64,000 nucleotides of DNA from Voacanga thouarsii (taxonomy: Eukaryota; Streptophyta; Magnoliopsida; Gentianales; Apocynaceae). The translations under genes and the position numbers were made by a program. Positions 45,577-55,575 of the stretch are shown piece after piece. Every line of letters starts with the position of its first letter. The stretch's first letter is position 1. The notes under the pieces are model-generated. The model made no database searches. It saw only the letters and a program-made list of their open reading frames with translations, and had not been told where the DNA came from. The stretch lies in contig JANUWF010002200.1 in assembly GCA_026120185.1 (NCBI GenBank), forward strand, positions 2,664,001 to 2,728,000, read 5' to 3'.

Positions 45577-47480
45577 CTAGAAAGTAGCTTCACCGGATTC
45601 CACTTTTCTTTTAATAAGACATCTTGAAACAATATGTCCAGGTTTTTCACAATACGTGCATGCCTTGTATGTGTTGTGAGAAGGAGTAGGTTTAGCATGC
45701 TGAAACTTGTTCTTTTTGTAGTTATTCTTATGTTCATATCCTAAGCCACTTTGATTTTCGGCTAAGCTAAATCTGGGCATGCAAGTTTTGTCTTTATCCT
45801 CATGTTTATATTCTAAGCTACTTCGATTTCCAAAATAAACAAATCTGGGCATGCAAGGTTTGTCTTTATCCTCCTGGTTATATTCTAAGCCACTTTGATT
45901 TCCAGCATAAACAAATCTGGGCATGCAAGTTTTGTTATTATTCTCATGGTTATATCCTAATCCACTTCGATTACCAAAATGATGTTGAGTTCCGAGAAGT
46001 TTTTCCAGATTACTTTTATCATTTGTAAATTTTTCAATGCAATTGGTAAGATCATTTACTCTAATTTTCATATCATTGAAGGTGCTAACCATGTATTTAA
46101 GAATTTGAATTTTATCACACAAGTTTCTATTTTCCAGAGATGCATGATGTAATGCTGTCATGATCACATCTTTTTCAATTTCAGCACACATATGTATTTC
46201 AAGGGACATTTCATAGCTATTCAACAAAGTTTCATTTTCTTTCATCAGATAATTTACCTTCAACTTTAAATCTTTATTTTTTCTGGACAGTTTTTTAATT
46301 CACAAAACATATCACATAACAACTCATTAGGATCAACATGCTTTTCAATCATAGATGTATGCGAAATAGACATGCATTCTGATGTTGAAAAGTTTACCTC
46401 ATTTTCCAAAGCCATGAAGCAAATGTTGGCAGTTTCTTCCTCAGATTCTTCATGTCCAGATTCATCATTTAAGTCCCAAGCTCCTATCAATCCTTTACCT
46501 TTCTTGATTTTCTGGTCTTTCCTCTTCTTAGACACTTTTCCTTTCTTTCCTTTTGCAATCGGACAGTCTGCAATAAAGTGATTCGTGCTTTTACATTTAA
46601 AGCATTGAGGTTTGAAGCTGGAGGTTTGTCATTTCTTTCTTATAAGCTTCCTTCCTTGTTTGTAGTTTCCTTTGAACATCATTCTGAATTTTTTTGCTAT
46701 CATTGCTAAGTCATCACCGTCCATGCCTTCACTGCTTTTCGAAGAGCTTGTTTCTTCATCTTCACTTTCAGCTTTTAGAGCAATCCCTTTTCTGCCTTTA
46801 TCATGATCATCAAATTCATGAAACCTTTTAAGTTTCATCTCATGAGTTAAAAGAGATCCGATTAACTCTTCAGTAGGTAAGGATTTCAAATCCTTGGATT
46901 CTTCAATAGCAAGAGTTTTAGGCTGCCAACTTTTTGGTAAAGCATCAAGAATTTTTCGATTTTGTTCCCTAAGGGAATAAACCTTTCCGTAAGCTTTCAG
47001 ACCATTTGAGATATTAGTAAATCTTGTGAACATATCAATGATGCTTTCGTTTGGCTTCATAGTAAATAATTCATAATCACGAATAAGAAGCCTTAGTTTT
47101 GATTCTTTGACTTGATTTGTCCCCTTATGGGTGACTTCTAGCAATCTCCACATATCATGAGCTGAATCACAACCACTAACATGGTTGTATTCAGTCGCAT
47201 CTAGTGCACAACACAAAATATTCATAGCTTGAAAGTTTAGAGTCATTTTTGCATTGTCTTCCACACTATACTCATCATTCTGTTTAGGTATTTTTATGCC
47301 ATCAATAATCTTTGATGGAATAAAAGGACCATTCTCTATTAAACTCCATAACTCGAAGTTAATTGAACACACATAAATCTTTATTCTATTTTTTCAAAAG
47401 GTATAGTTGCTTCTATTAAACAAAGGTGGACGATTTGTTGAAGATCCTTCAACATATGGAAGAGAAGATGAGCTTGCCAT
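45577..47480 (-). pseudogene. C3 gag with two zinc knuckles and a 26-residue repeat
   Basis: The ATG at 47480 opens M-A-S-S-S-S-L-P-Y-V-E-G. A TGA stands where the family has tryptophan (Y-T-F-W-K). The copia gag core (UBN2-like) follows: L-W-S-L-I-E-N-G-P, M-W-R-L-L-E-V-T-H-K-G-T and P-K-S-W. The first knuckle C-F-K-C-K-S-T-N-H-F-I-A-D-C is at about 46604-46562. A long spacer follows, with coiled helices and an imperfect tandem repeat of about 26 residues (K-x-C-M-P-R-F...G-N-x-S-x-L-x-Y; about 45990-45760, roughly four units), then a second knuckle C-T-Y-C-E-K-P-G-H-I-V-S-R-C (about 45660-45619). Stops at about 46626 and 46263. Confidence 0.88.
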
Positions 47481-47520
47481 TAAGATCTTTTCTACAAGGC
47501 TGTTACACAAAAAATATGTA

Positions 47521-47538
47521 GACCTCGCTCTGATACCA
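47521..47538 (-). other. C3 primer-binding site
   Basis: The minus strand reads TGGTATCAGAGCGAGGTC, two bases from the LTR. The first 12 bases are the standard tRNA-iMet complement. Confidence 0.93.
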
Positions 47539-47540
47539 AA

Positions 47541-48824
47541 TGAAAAACCTTAGATGGGGGTGAATAAGGTTTTTGGCAAGCAAAAATAATTTTTCGAAGA
47601 GTCTAAAATGCTGAACAAGGATGATCACAAAGATACTTGGACTGACTTTATTGATACATTGAAAGCTGTCTAAGCACTCGTAGATGTGTATTCAGATTTA
47701 GACAGTGAAAGATCATAAAAACAATATACATGAACCACTGAAATAAAATGAGACAAGAGATGTATAGTGGTTCGATCAACAATGATCTACGTCCACTACC
47801 TTAAGCCTCACACTTAAGGATTTTTAACCCTATTTCATTAACCTCACTTAATGAAACAACCACATACAAGAGAGGATCACCACACTAGGTTTTACACAAC
47901 CTTTCAAACACATCAAGGCTCACCCCTATGGGTTTTACACCACAACCTTGAACAATCACACAACAAGGATCACCCTTATGGGTTTTACCACACAACCTTG
48001 AACATACACACAATAAGGATTATTCCTATGAGTTTTACCACACAACCTTGCTACTACAAGTTGAGAATTGAAAATCAATAGAACAGAGATAAGTTCACTT
48101 ACTTGAGCAGATATTCTCTCGGATACAAGCACAAAATACTTTTATCTTTGATACACAATGAACTCACTTTGAAGCTAAGATAAAAGGAGATTTTTGAAGA
48201 TATTGAGCAATAGTATTTCTAAGATGGATGTTTCAAAAATCTTACTTGTAATTTGGCTTTAAGGGCTATTTATAGAGCTAAAAAGTGGAGTGCCAACGGT
48301 CATAAAAAAACGGGTATAAATTTTTCTGTTTAAACTCATCCGAGTTTTGGACTTGGGTTTTGGACGAAGATGCATCTAAAAGTTAAGTCCAAAATGGCAC
48401 ATCCCTGACGGACAATTTTTCAACCCGATTTACAGGATTTTGGATGAACCTTTTGGATTCAAACTGTACCATCCAAAATTCTGTGAATTCTAAAAACTTT
48501 GAAAATCATCTCCTTTGAAGCTTCAAGGTAAAGCCAAATGAATCAAAAGATAAGAGGACATAGGGAATAATAAGTATACCTAATGAACACTTCCTAGTAT
48601 AATATTCTTCATAAAAAGTCTTTTTGATGTATAACTCATTATACTTGATTTTCCAATTGATCTTCCATTCTTGAAATCGGTGATGAAGGAGTCGCCAACA
48701 ATTTTTATATGAAGACTTTAGAAGAACAAATGTCAATCATGTCCTATCACTATAAATTGACACGTTAGTCCATATCAACGTTTGTCATAAATCAAAGCAT
48801 AAAAGAAGGCCCTTAGGGCTAACA
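47541..48824 (-). repeat. C3 5' LTR
   Basis: 1,284 bp, minus-strand start TGTTAGCCCTAAGGGC. Colinear with 35832-37120 and differing mostly by scattered single bases and the G run. Promoter elements were not resolved. Confidence 0.92.
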
Positions 48825-48868
48825 ATATAAAATTGCATGATTTTTATATACCTAACTTTAACGTATCA
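48825..48868 (+). repeat. A2 5' LTR, piece 3
   Basis: ATATA (the C3 duplication copy), then AAATTGCATGATTTTTATA to ACGTATCA, matching 56913-56953 at the end of the 3' LTR. Confidence 0.85.
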
Positions 48869-48874
48869 AGTTTT

Positions 48875-48893
48875 TGGCACCATTGCTGGGAAA
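48875..48893 (+). other. A2 primer-binding site
   Basis: TGGCACCATTGCTGGGAAA, close to the Athila/Tat primer site TGGCGCCGTTGCCGGGGA. The following leader (48894-49051) holds no gene and is cut by S3. Confidence 0.85.
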
Positions 48894-49051
48894 CAATATC
48901 ATGAAAGATTGGAATTCATTGATTTAGCCATATTTATATTGAAGGCATAAATGGCAAAACATCCACATTAAATCAATAAAAAAAATACAGAAACGAGGCA
49001 TAGTAGAAGAGTAATTTTACTTTTGTACTTTAAAATTGGTTTAGGTTGAAC

Positions 49052-50805
49052 TGAGGGAGTCGTTCAAGCCATTTTAGACTGACTGTTTGAGGCCTTTGGT
49101 TGTTCTCGCACAGTCTCAAGCTGTTGTCTCGCAAGTTGACGACTTCTCCTTGGAATATACACACATGAAGCTTTTTACCTTTTGAAATGTGACCATGGCC
49201 TAAATACCGATGAACCCAGTAGGGCAAAGGAAAAACAGGTCACACTGGACATACTGCTAAAAAGCAGAATCAAGAGACAATGGATCTCTGTTCTTATGTT
49301 CTCTAGAAGAGCTCGGTTAACACACACATACACAGAGTCCTTCAAAAAGAATCAACAACTTTTTTTTAGTGTTTGATTGATCAAAATCTAATGCTTTGAA
49401 AACAAATAAAAATTGACTATATTTGATCACAACGTGATCAAGTCTGGTATCTCCTTTTCAAAGACACCTTAACCAATTCAAACTCTTCACACCCCAACCA
49501 CAGTACATAGGCTCGGTTAAACCTGAGCCAACTAGGCTTGGACCTTACCCATTGGACCTTAGTCCAAACTATTGGGCCATATTAATTATTTAACTAGGAT
49601 TAATAATAATAATTAGCCTAACAAATAATTAATTACACAGCCAAATAGACCAGTCCAATACTGCAATATATTATTTAGACCCGACTTAATTCTAATTATT
49701 CAAGTTGGGCTCAAAGTCCTAAATAATTAATTAACTCACTAAACAAATTAATTAATTCTCTCTATGGACATTTTATTTTATTCTAACCTAATAAATAAAT
49801 TAGGTTACTTAAATAAAATAAAATATATTTTATTTAAGACAAATTTTCCTGACCTAAAATAACTTAGGACTTACGGACTATTTCGAGGACCAAAAGATAC
49901 ATTGTCTTGGCTACTAAAATGACCAAAATACCCCTACTATATAAATAGTTGTATTTTATATTTTAAATATTTCTTAACATCACCATAAGGAAATATAGAC
50001 CCTAAGGATAATGCTGCATTAGCAATGTCTCCGATCTACAGGTATAATGACTAAAATGCCTCTTTACGTATCGCCGTACATTTAGAGAAGAAAAAGTAAA
50101 CTAACACCACTCTAAATGATATCTACCATCCTTAGACCTCTAGTCTAATGATTCACAACTTTTTAGAATATTTTCGCTTTCCAAGGGAGTTACTCTAAAG
50201 CAAGCATCCAAATCATGTTCCCTAGGGCCTTGGATATTTAGATTATTCGAACAGTCACAATGGACGATATAGTATATAAATTATCTTGTACAAGTCTATC
50301 TTAATTAACTAGTCACATATACACAACATATAAGTATATTAGTCCCACAATAGAACTTCAACTATAGTATATCAAAGCATATGCTTCTAGCTTCATCAGA
50401 CTAACAATTTATACTCAAGTTGTAGATAATATGTCCACATTGTAGCAATAGTAGTCTAGATTTTTACCAAATAGTACTTTAAAAAACCACTACTACGGGT
50501 CAGTTCATGCATTCGAAATATGCATATATTATGAAGTGAGAGGACTACTTACTGGTTAAAGGTAAGCCATTTCTCATTTGGAATTCATAACATAATAATC
50601 TTATCATGATAAGATTCCCACTTCATCATTCGGTTAAAAATAATAATTTATGTGTTAAGTAACCCATGGTTCATACCTTATTGTGAAAGACCTCCATTCA
50701 TATGGACCATTTACTTAAACACAATAGGTATTTTCTAGTGAAATTGTGCACAAAAGTAATGTAAAATTCACAAATAATTTTTGAAAATAAATATTTTATT
50801 AATAT
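49052..50805 (-). mobile_element. S3: reversed solo LTR of the C2-like family, truncated
   Basis: Read on the minus strand it has the family blocks in order: the AATAAATTTATT start region, ACCCATTGTGTTTAAGT-like sequence (about 50725), the GGTATG[AG]A...TTACTTAACACA block (about 50680-50650), and an end TCAGTTC next to ...CTCCCTCA (plus strand starts TGAGGGAG at 49052). The expected first roughly 60 bp are missing at the 50805 side, and the A2 gag begins directly there, so a deletion removed the LTR edge together with the N-terminal gag of A2. No clear target duplication remains. Confidence 0.75.
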
Positions 50806-51775
50806 AAACCAAGATTACATAGAGCTAAATCTTGGTTGAAATCTTTGCCCATAGGATCAATCACTACTTAGAACGGGTTAGTTGAAAAATTATTAGCAAA
50901 ATATTTTCCTTCAAGTAGGACAGCTAAGCTTAGGGCTGATATTTTTGCCTTTCAATAGTTAGAGTCTGAAAGCTTATATGAGTGTTGGGAAAGGTGAAAG
51001 GAGATGCTGAGGAAATGTCTACACCATGGGTTTGAATTCGGCATGCAAATACAGATTTTTACTAGTGGATTGAATTTTACTTCAAAACAATTGATTGTTG
51101 CATTTGCAGGAGGTACAATAAATTCTAAGATCCCAGAGGAGTTGTATGAATTGATTGAAGATATTGCTATGAATAGTTACTCTTGGGGTAATGCAAGGTC
51201 TAAGACTTGAATTCAAGGAGTTCATAAAGCGATGTTGTAGCTGCCTTGGAGGTAAAGTTGAGGCACTAGCTTAGAAGATGGAACAAATGGTAGCCCTTGC
51301 ATAGGTAATAAATGGTAAGTGTGATTTTTGTGGAGAAGGGCACCTCAATCATGAGTGCTAAAATATGGGTTCTTCTTTAGAGTCCTTAGAGCAAGCTGTT
51401 TTTATGGGGAATAAACAACAAGGTAACAACCCGTACAGTGCTACTTATAACCCTAGTTGGAGAAACCATTCTAATTTTTTTTGGACCAATCAAAATAAAC
51501 TAAGGTAAAATCCCCTAAACTTTAATGAAAATCAAAGGACTCAACTTTCCTTGCATTACAATTCACCACCACCAAAAAGAAATCATTGGAAGAATTGGTT
51601 AAAAAAATGGTGAGTTCTACAGAAACTCAGTTTCAAAAAGTGGATTTAGTAATCAGAAATTTGGAAGCTTCAATGCACAATTTGGAGAATGAAATTAGTC
51701 AAATGGCCAAGCTTCTTGGCGATCGTCAAACTGGATCTCTACCTGGGAACATGGAAAATAATCCACATGACTAAA
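50806..51775 (+). pseudogene. A2 gag (Athila-type) remnant
   Basis: The frame enters at H-R-A-K-S-W-L-K-S-L-P-I-G-S-I-T-T (about 50818), then L-L-A-K-Y-F-P-S-S-R-T-A-K-L-R-A-D (about 50890), E-S-L-Y-E-C-W-E-R and C-L-H-H-G (about 51022), then A-G-G-T-I-N-S-K-I-P-E-E-L-Y-E-L-I-E (about 51107). The Athila-style knuckle C-D-F-C-G-E-G-H-L-N-H-E-C is at 51320-51358. N-N-P-Y-S-A-T-Y-N-P-S-W-R-N-H and a coiled C-terminus (L-E-A-S-M-H-N-L-E-N-E-I, 51665-51700) close it. Several stops and shifts; the N-terminus is lost at the S3 junction. This order is characteristic of Athila/Tat gag. Confidence 0.82.
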
Positions 51776-52509
51776 ATTGTGGAAAACGATAAAGTTTACT
51801 TATTTTCCTAGTTTCAATTTGAACAATCTTTTATTTTAGTATTCATATTTTTGCTTATTTTGTGTTGAAACTCATGTATGCTTTTAAGAGTAGCATGTTC
51901 ATTGTATTTTTTATTTTATTATTAAAAAATTAAAAAAGAAAGAGCATAAAAAGATTTTGTTTCGGACAGAATTAAACAAGTGTCAGTCCAGGTGCTCTGA
52001 CATGGTGTCGGCTCAGCTTGGGAAAAATTTCAAAGCAACTGACATAACTTGGCGTCGGTCCAGGTTCTTTGACCAGGCATTGGGTCACGTCGGATATAGC
52101 AGTTCAAAGACTGATTTCGACTTTTTTTTCCCCCAAAACATACTCACTTCAATATAACCACTACCAGATCATTCTAAACATTCCAAAAACACCCTCTAAA
52201 TAACAAATCCTTAATTCCTTCTTGAAGATTTGGCTTGGAATCACGAAAAATCTTATTTTTCTTCAACCATTCAAGTTTTTAATTCATCCAATTGCTGCAC
52301 AATTTCTTCACTCACTTTGCATTAGATGTTTACCCATACATTAGAGAATATTTTGGTATTGTGAGGAAATTATGTTATAGTAGTGTTGGTTTGTCAAGAG
52401 TGAAGGTTGAGTTGAAAATTGTTGTTAGGATTGGAATGCTTGGTTAAGAGTGAGATTATTGAGTCTCCTTTTTATCCTCTTGTCCTATCTTTTCTTTTTT
52501 GAGTTGATC
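51776..52509 (+). other. A2 spacer between gag and the accessory ORF
   Basis: No gene. At 51970-52090 there are four variants of GTC[GA]G[GT][CT]C[AC]GG, for example TCAGTCCAGGTGCTCTGAC and GGCGTCGGTCCAGGTTCT. At 52150 CAATATAACCACTACC parallels CAATATAAGCTACACC at 16583 in A1, so the two elements share this region too. Confidence 0.5.
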
Positions 52510-54166
52510 ATGTCTAGACCAAAGGATATGGCTCCACGTGCTAAGAGGTTTAGAACCTCATCTTCTTCTATTCCCTCTTTTGCGCCCTTTCCTACCTAAC
52601 CTACTCAGTTCTTTGAGCCTACATGTCAAATTTGGTACCAAACCCATGTGAACAACAAAATTATAGTAGAAAAGACATTCAAACCATCCCTTGACAGTAC
52701 ATTTTAGTTATCTAATATGTTTAGGGGATTGGGATGGGAACCCATTATTAGACTCTAAGGTGTGTATTGTCCAGTGAGGGTCAAGGAGTTTTATGCTAAC
52801 ATATAGGACAAAAGAAAAACAACTTGGAGACCATTTCTACTATGGTTAAGAGGGTCCCAATTGAGTTTGATAGGGCTAGACTAGCTGCTATCTTGAGTGT
52901 GCCCAATGATGTTCCATGGATAGCTGTAGACTATCATAACAAAAAAATTATTTCTGAGTCTACTTGGAGTGTTACTGACACTCGTAACACATTGGGGATG
53001 TACAAGAGGGGACCTGTGGGACAGGTGGACTATTATTCCAACAATGACCTTGAAGTATAACTGCGTGCCTTAGTCTATATCTTTTCATTTAATATCGTAC
53101 CTAAGGCTAGTGGTTTCAATGAGTCTAGAGAGATTAATCTCTATATCCGTCACAAGATGTTTCAGAGTGAGCTTATCCCCATTACTCCACTTATCATCCA
53201 TTCTATGAGAGAGGTAATCTACTCTCGCTTGTCCTCCAAGGCCTTTATCTTTCTGTTGGTAATGATACGTATTCTCAGGCCTTTGGAGTGAGTTGTGATG
53301 GGAAGTTTACTGAGACCACCACTGAGTGAAATGTCATGACTGAGCATACACTAGATTAGTGTGGGTATAGGTATCGTGAGCAAGAGAGGAGATAGATGAG
53401 ACCCTTTGAGGTCCAAGACCCTGGGATGGAGGAGATACCCCTTAGTGATGCTGACGAGGATGAGCAGCCCCATGACCTCAAACTCGTGCCAGTAGTTTAC
53501 GTCTATGATTTCATGAACTATTGCAAACTCTGGTCAGTCTTCAGGTAAATATGAAATGTCAAAATTATACCTAATGACTATTTCCAAGTAGCAAAGATTT
53601 TGGATCTTGATTTCTTTGTTGCTTTAATTGGATCTAAATTTAATCTCTTAATAACATCACTTAAATCATCTAATTTTGATGTTATTTCAGGATTAGTATT
53701 AGGTTGTTCTAATTTTTCTAAGATATTAAGTAGCAAAATCATTATTACATTATTTTGCCTAATTATTATCTGATCTGAGGGAGCTACTGGCTCACCATAA
53801 TCAGAATTCTCCTTTGTAAAATTTCCTATTGCCTTTGATAGATATTTTCTACTTTCTATTAAGGCTTGTTGATAGTCTGGATTATTTAGGGGTTCAGTCA
53901 TAGTTTGATCCCTAAGATTGCGAGGCTGAGATGTGCACTTAGATGAAGTAGCTGAGACTTGGGATAGAGACTCAAACGACTGTTCTTCTCCAACTTCGAG
54001 ATTCACTTGCTAACATGCATAGGAGGTAGGATGCTCATGAGCAACAACTGACTATATAGATGCAACAGTTTCTGGATATATGGTTGGTACTTCTACTAAT
54101 CATGCTGCCGAAGGTAATGATGATGATGCGGAAGATGAGGATGATAATGATTCTAAGGATGACTAA
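52510..54166 (+). pseudogene. A2 accessory ORF (putative plant transposon protein family), split by V1
   Basis: The ATG at 52510 opens a basic, serine-rich N-terminus (M-S-R-P-K-D-M-A-P-R-A-K-R-F-R). Then N-K-I-I-V-E-K-T-F, L-S-N-M-F, R-V-K-E-F-Y-A-N-I (about 52782-52805), a frameshift near 52822, V-K-R-V-P-I-E-F-D-R-A-R-L-A-A-I-L-S-V-P-N-D (52845-52910), Y-H-N-K-K-I-I-S-E-S-T-W, F-N-I-V-P-K-A-S (about 53090), I-P-I-T-P-L-I, and an acidic run A-D-E-D-E-Q. The coiled C-terminus E-L-L-Q-T-L-V-S-L-Q is cut at 53548 and resumes with M-H-R-R after 54014. An acidic tail ends at TAA 54164. In-frame stops before the shift. Homologous to 17364-18640. Function unknown. Confidence 0.65.
53549..54014 (-). 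pseudogene. V1: fragment resembling a badnavirus-type virion-associated protein
   Basis: Inserted in the A2 accessory frame and read on the minus strand, one uninterrupted frame of about 142 codons (54006-53578). The middle has an S-D-Y box, then I-I-R-Q-N-N followed by a leucine-rich heptad-like stretch (L-L-L-N-I-L-E-K-L), then L-D-D-L with a short basic end. The spacing of a Y, an N-N-initiated coiled coil and an I-x-x-L-x-L end is what I know from the small coiled-coil virion-associated protein of badnaviruses and relatives (Caulimoviridae), which form endogenous copies in plants. The fragment lacks all replication domains and is far too short to encode a virus. Identification rests on pattern memory only; it could be another coiled-coil protein. 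Confidence 0.4.
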
Positions 54167-55575
54167 CTTTATGACCTTCTATTTTTATTTCTATTTCTAG
54201 TTTTTTCTTTTGGTTATTTTTCTCTTTGAATTTTAATGAATTTTCTTAAGTATTAGTTATCTTTTAGCCATTTGTTTACTTTTGGTTTTATTCTAGTTTT
54301 ATGTTTCTTGTGTAGGAACTCCATCATTGTCAAAAGAAACATGCTCCTATGATGAATTCAACTTTGTTCACATAGTTCTGGAGTATGGAAAGTATCTCTT
54401 TACCTTGACTTCTTATCCTTTTATTTTTCATAGTTCCTTTGGATATGTTTTATTGTGCTATTTTACGCCATTAGGGACAATGTTCAATTTAAGCGTCGGG
54501 GGGGGGGATTCAATTCAATACTTTCTATTTCATGCTTTTGATTTTTTGATAAATTTTTCGATGACATTAATTTTTGAGCTTACAATTGAGTAATTTGTCT
54601 AGGATAAATTTATGATTCTCTTTCAACTTTAGATATGGTTTTGTCATTTATTATGGTTGGATTTTTATTAAAAAGTAAACTTGTGTATTAAGTTATATTT
54701 TGCTAAGTTTTGAGAATTAAATTTAACTTTGGTTACATTTGGTATTTAAGTTTTATTTTATTCTTTGAGTTTAAACGTGGATAATATGATGAAATATAGG
54801 AAAATCTGTTGATCAATTTTTGTGTTGTTGATTTTTAATTTGTTTAACTTTGAGTTATGAATAAGAAATGTAAGGAAAAAAAGAGAAAAGCAATGAGTGG
54901 AAAAACATTTTTATGTGAACTGAAAAACTTGAGTTGGAAAAGCAATGTTCTTTTTGAATTTTTGTAGACCTTTTGCTAAAAAAGTTGTTAATATGGAGAG
55001 AAGTAGTAAGTATTGTTCGATGTACTTTCTTGAAGCTATCCTGAAGGCAAGAAGACAAAAAAAAAAAAAAAAAGAAAGAAAGAAAGAAAAGAGAGAAAGA
55101 AAAAATGCTGAAAAGAATGATAATGACTCTAAGGGGGACAATATAGTGTATGATGAGAAATCCATTCACTTGAAGATATCAATTTCCTAAGTCATTGACG
55201 AAAGAGTGGAATGTTTCCTTATTATACTAATTGGGTTGTGCAAATTTGAGTTCATGATGCTTAAGTTGGTTAAATAGCTTGATTTGTATGATTTATGTTG
55301 TCAATGTTTTTGCTTAAAAAGGAGAATAATTTTCTTGTACTGAATATGAGCTTATTTAACTTAACTTTAATGGCCTTAGACATGAACTTGCAAGGTTTTG
55401 AAATGGTTGAGTGGATGACAAGTTTATGTTTAAGTTGAAAGAGGTTATGTTTTATTGTAGATGAACTTGCTATGCAGAAAGTTTGATGAATTATTTTGTC
55501 TTGTTCATGGGCTATTTTCTTAGTGCTTAATTCTTATTTTCTTGAGAACAAGCAAAGCTTAAGTGTAGGGGAATG
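54167..55575 (+). other. A2 3' untranslated region and polypurine tract
   Basis: No supported gene. Features: a run of 9 G at 54500-54508 after GCGTC, an A/GA-rich microsatellite at 55058-55112, and AAGCTTAAGTGTAGGGGAAT at 55556-55575 directly before the LTR, which is the polypurine tract. Open frames on both strands at 54855-55190 come from the purine-rich tract. Confidence 0.6.

Larger units (their letters stand above)
35832..48824 (-). mobile_element. C3: SIRE-like Ty1/copia retrotransposon with an accessory ORF
   Basis: LTRs at 35832-37120 and 47541-48824, outer ends TG...CA, target duplication ATATA at 35827-35831 and 48825-48829. On the minus strand: primer site, gag, protease, integrase, reverse transcriptase, RNase H, then an extra reading frame before the 3' LTR. 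Long LTRs, a GGGGGAGAT polypurine tract, an LTR starting TGTTAGCCCTAAGGGC and an extra frame after pol fit the SIRE/Maximus lineage. The solo LTR S1 interrupts the extra frame. The LTRs remain very alike, so C3 is younger than A2. Confidence 0.92.

Noticed and set aside
54855..55190. Overlapping frames on both strands near a GAAA-rich tract
   Set aside because: The purine-rich microsatellite lacks stops on either strand; the frames are composition artefacts.
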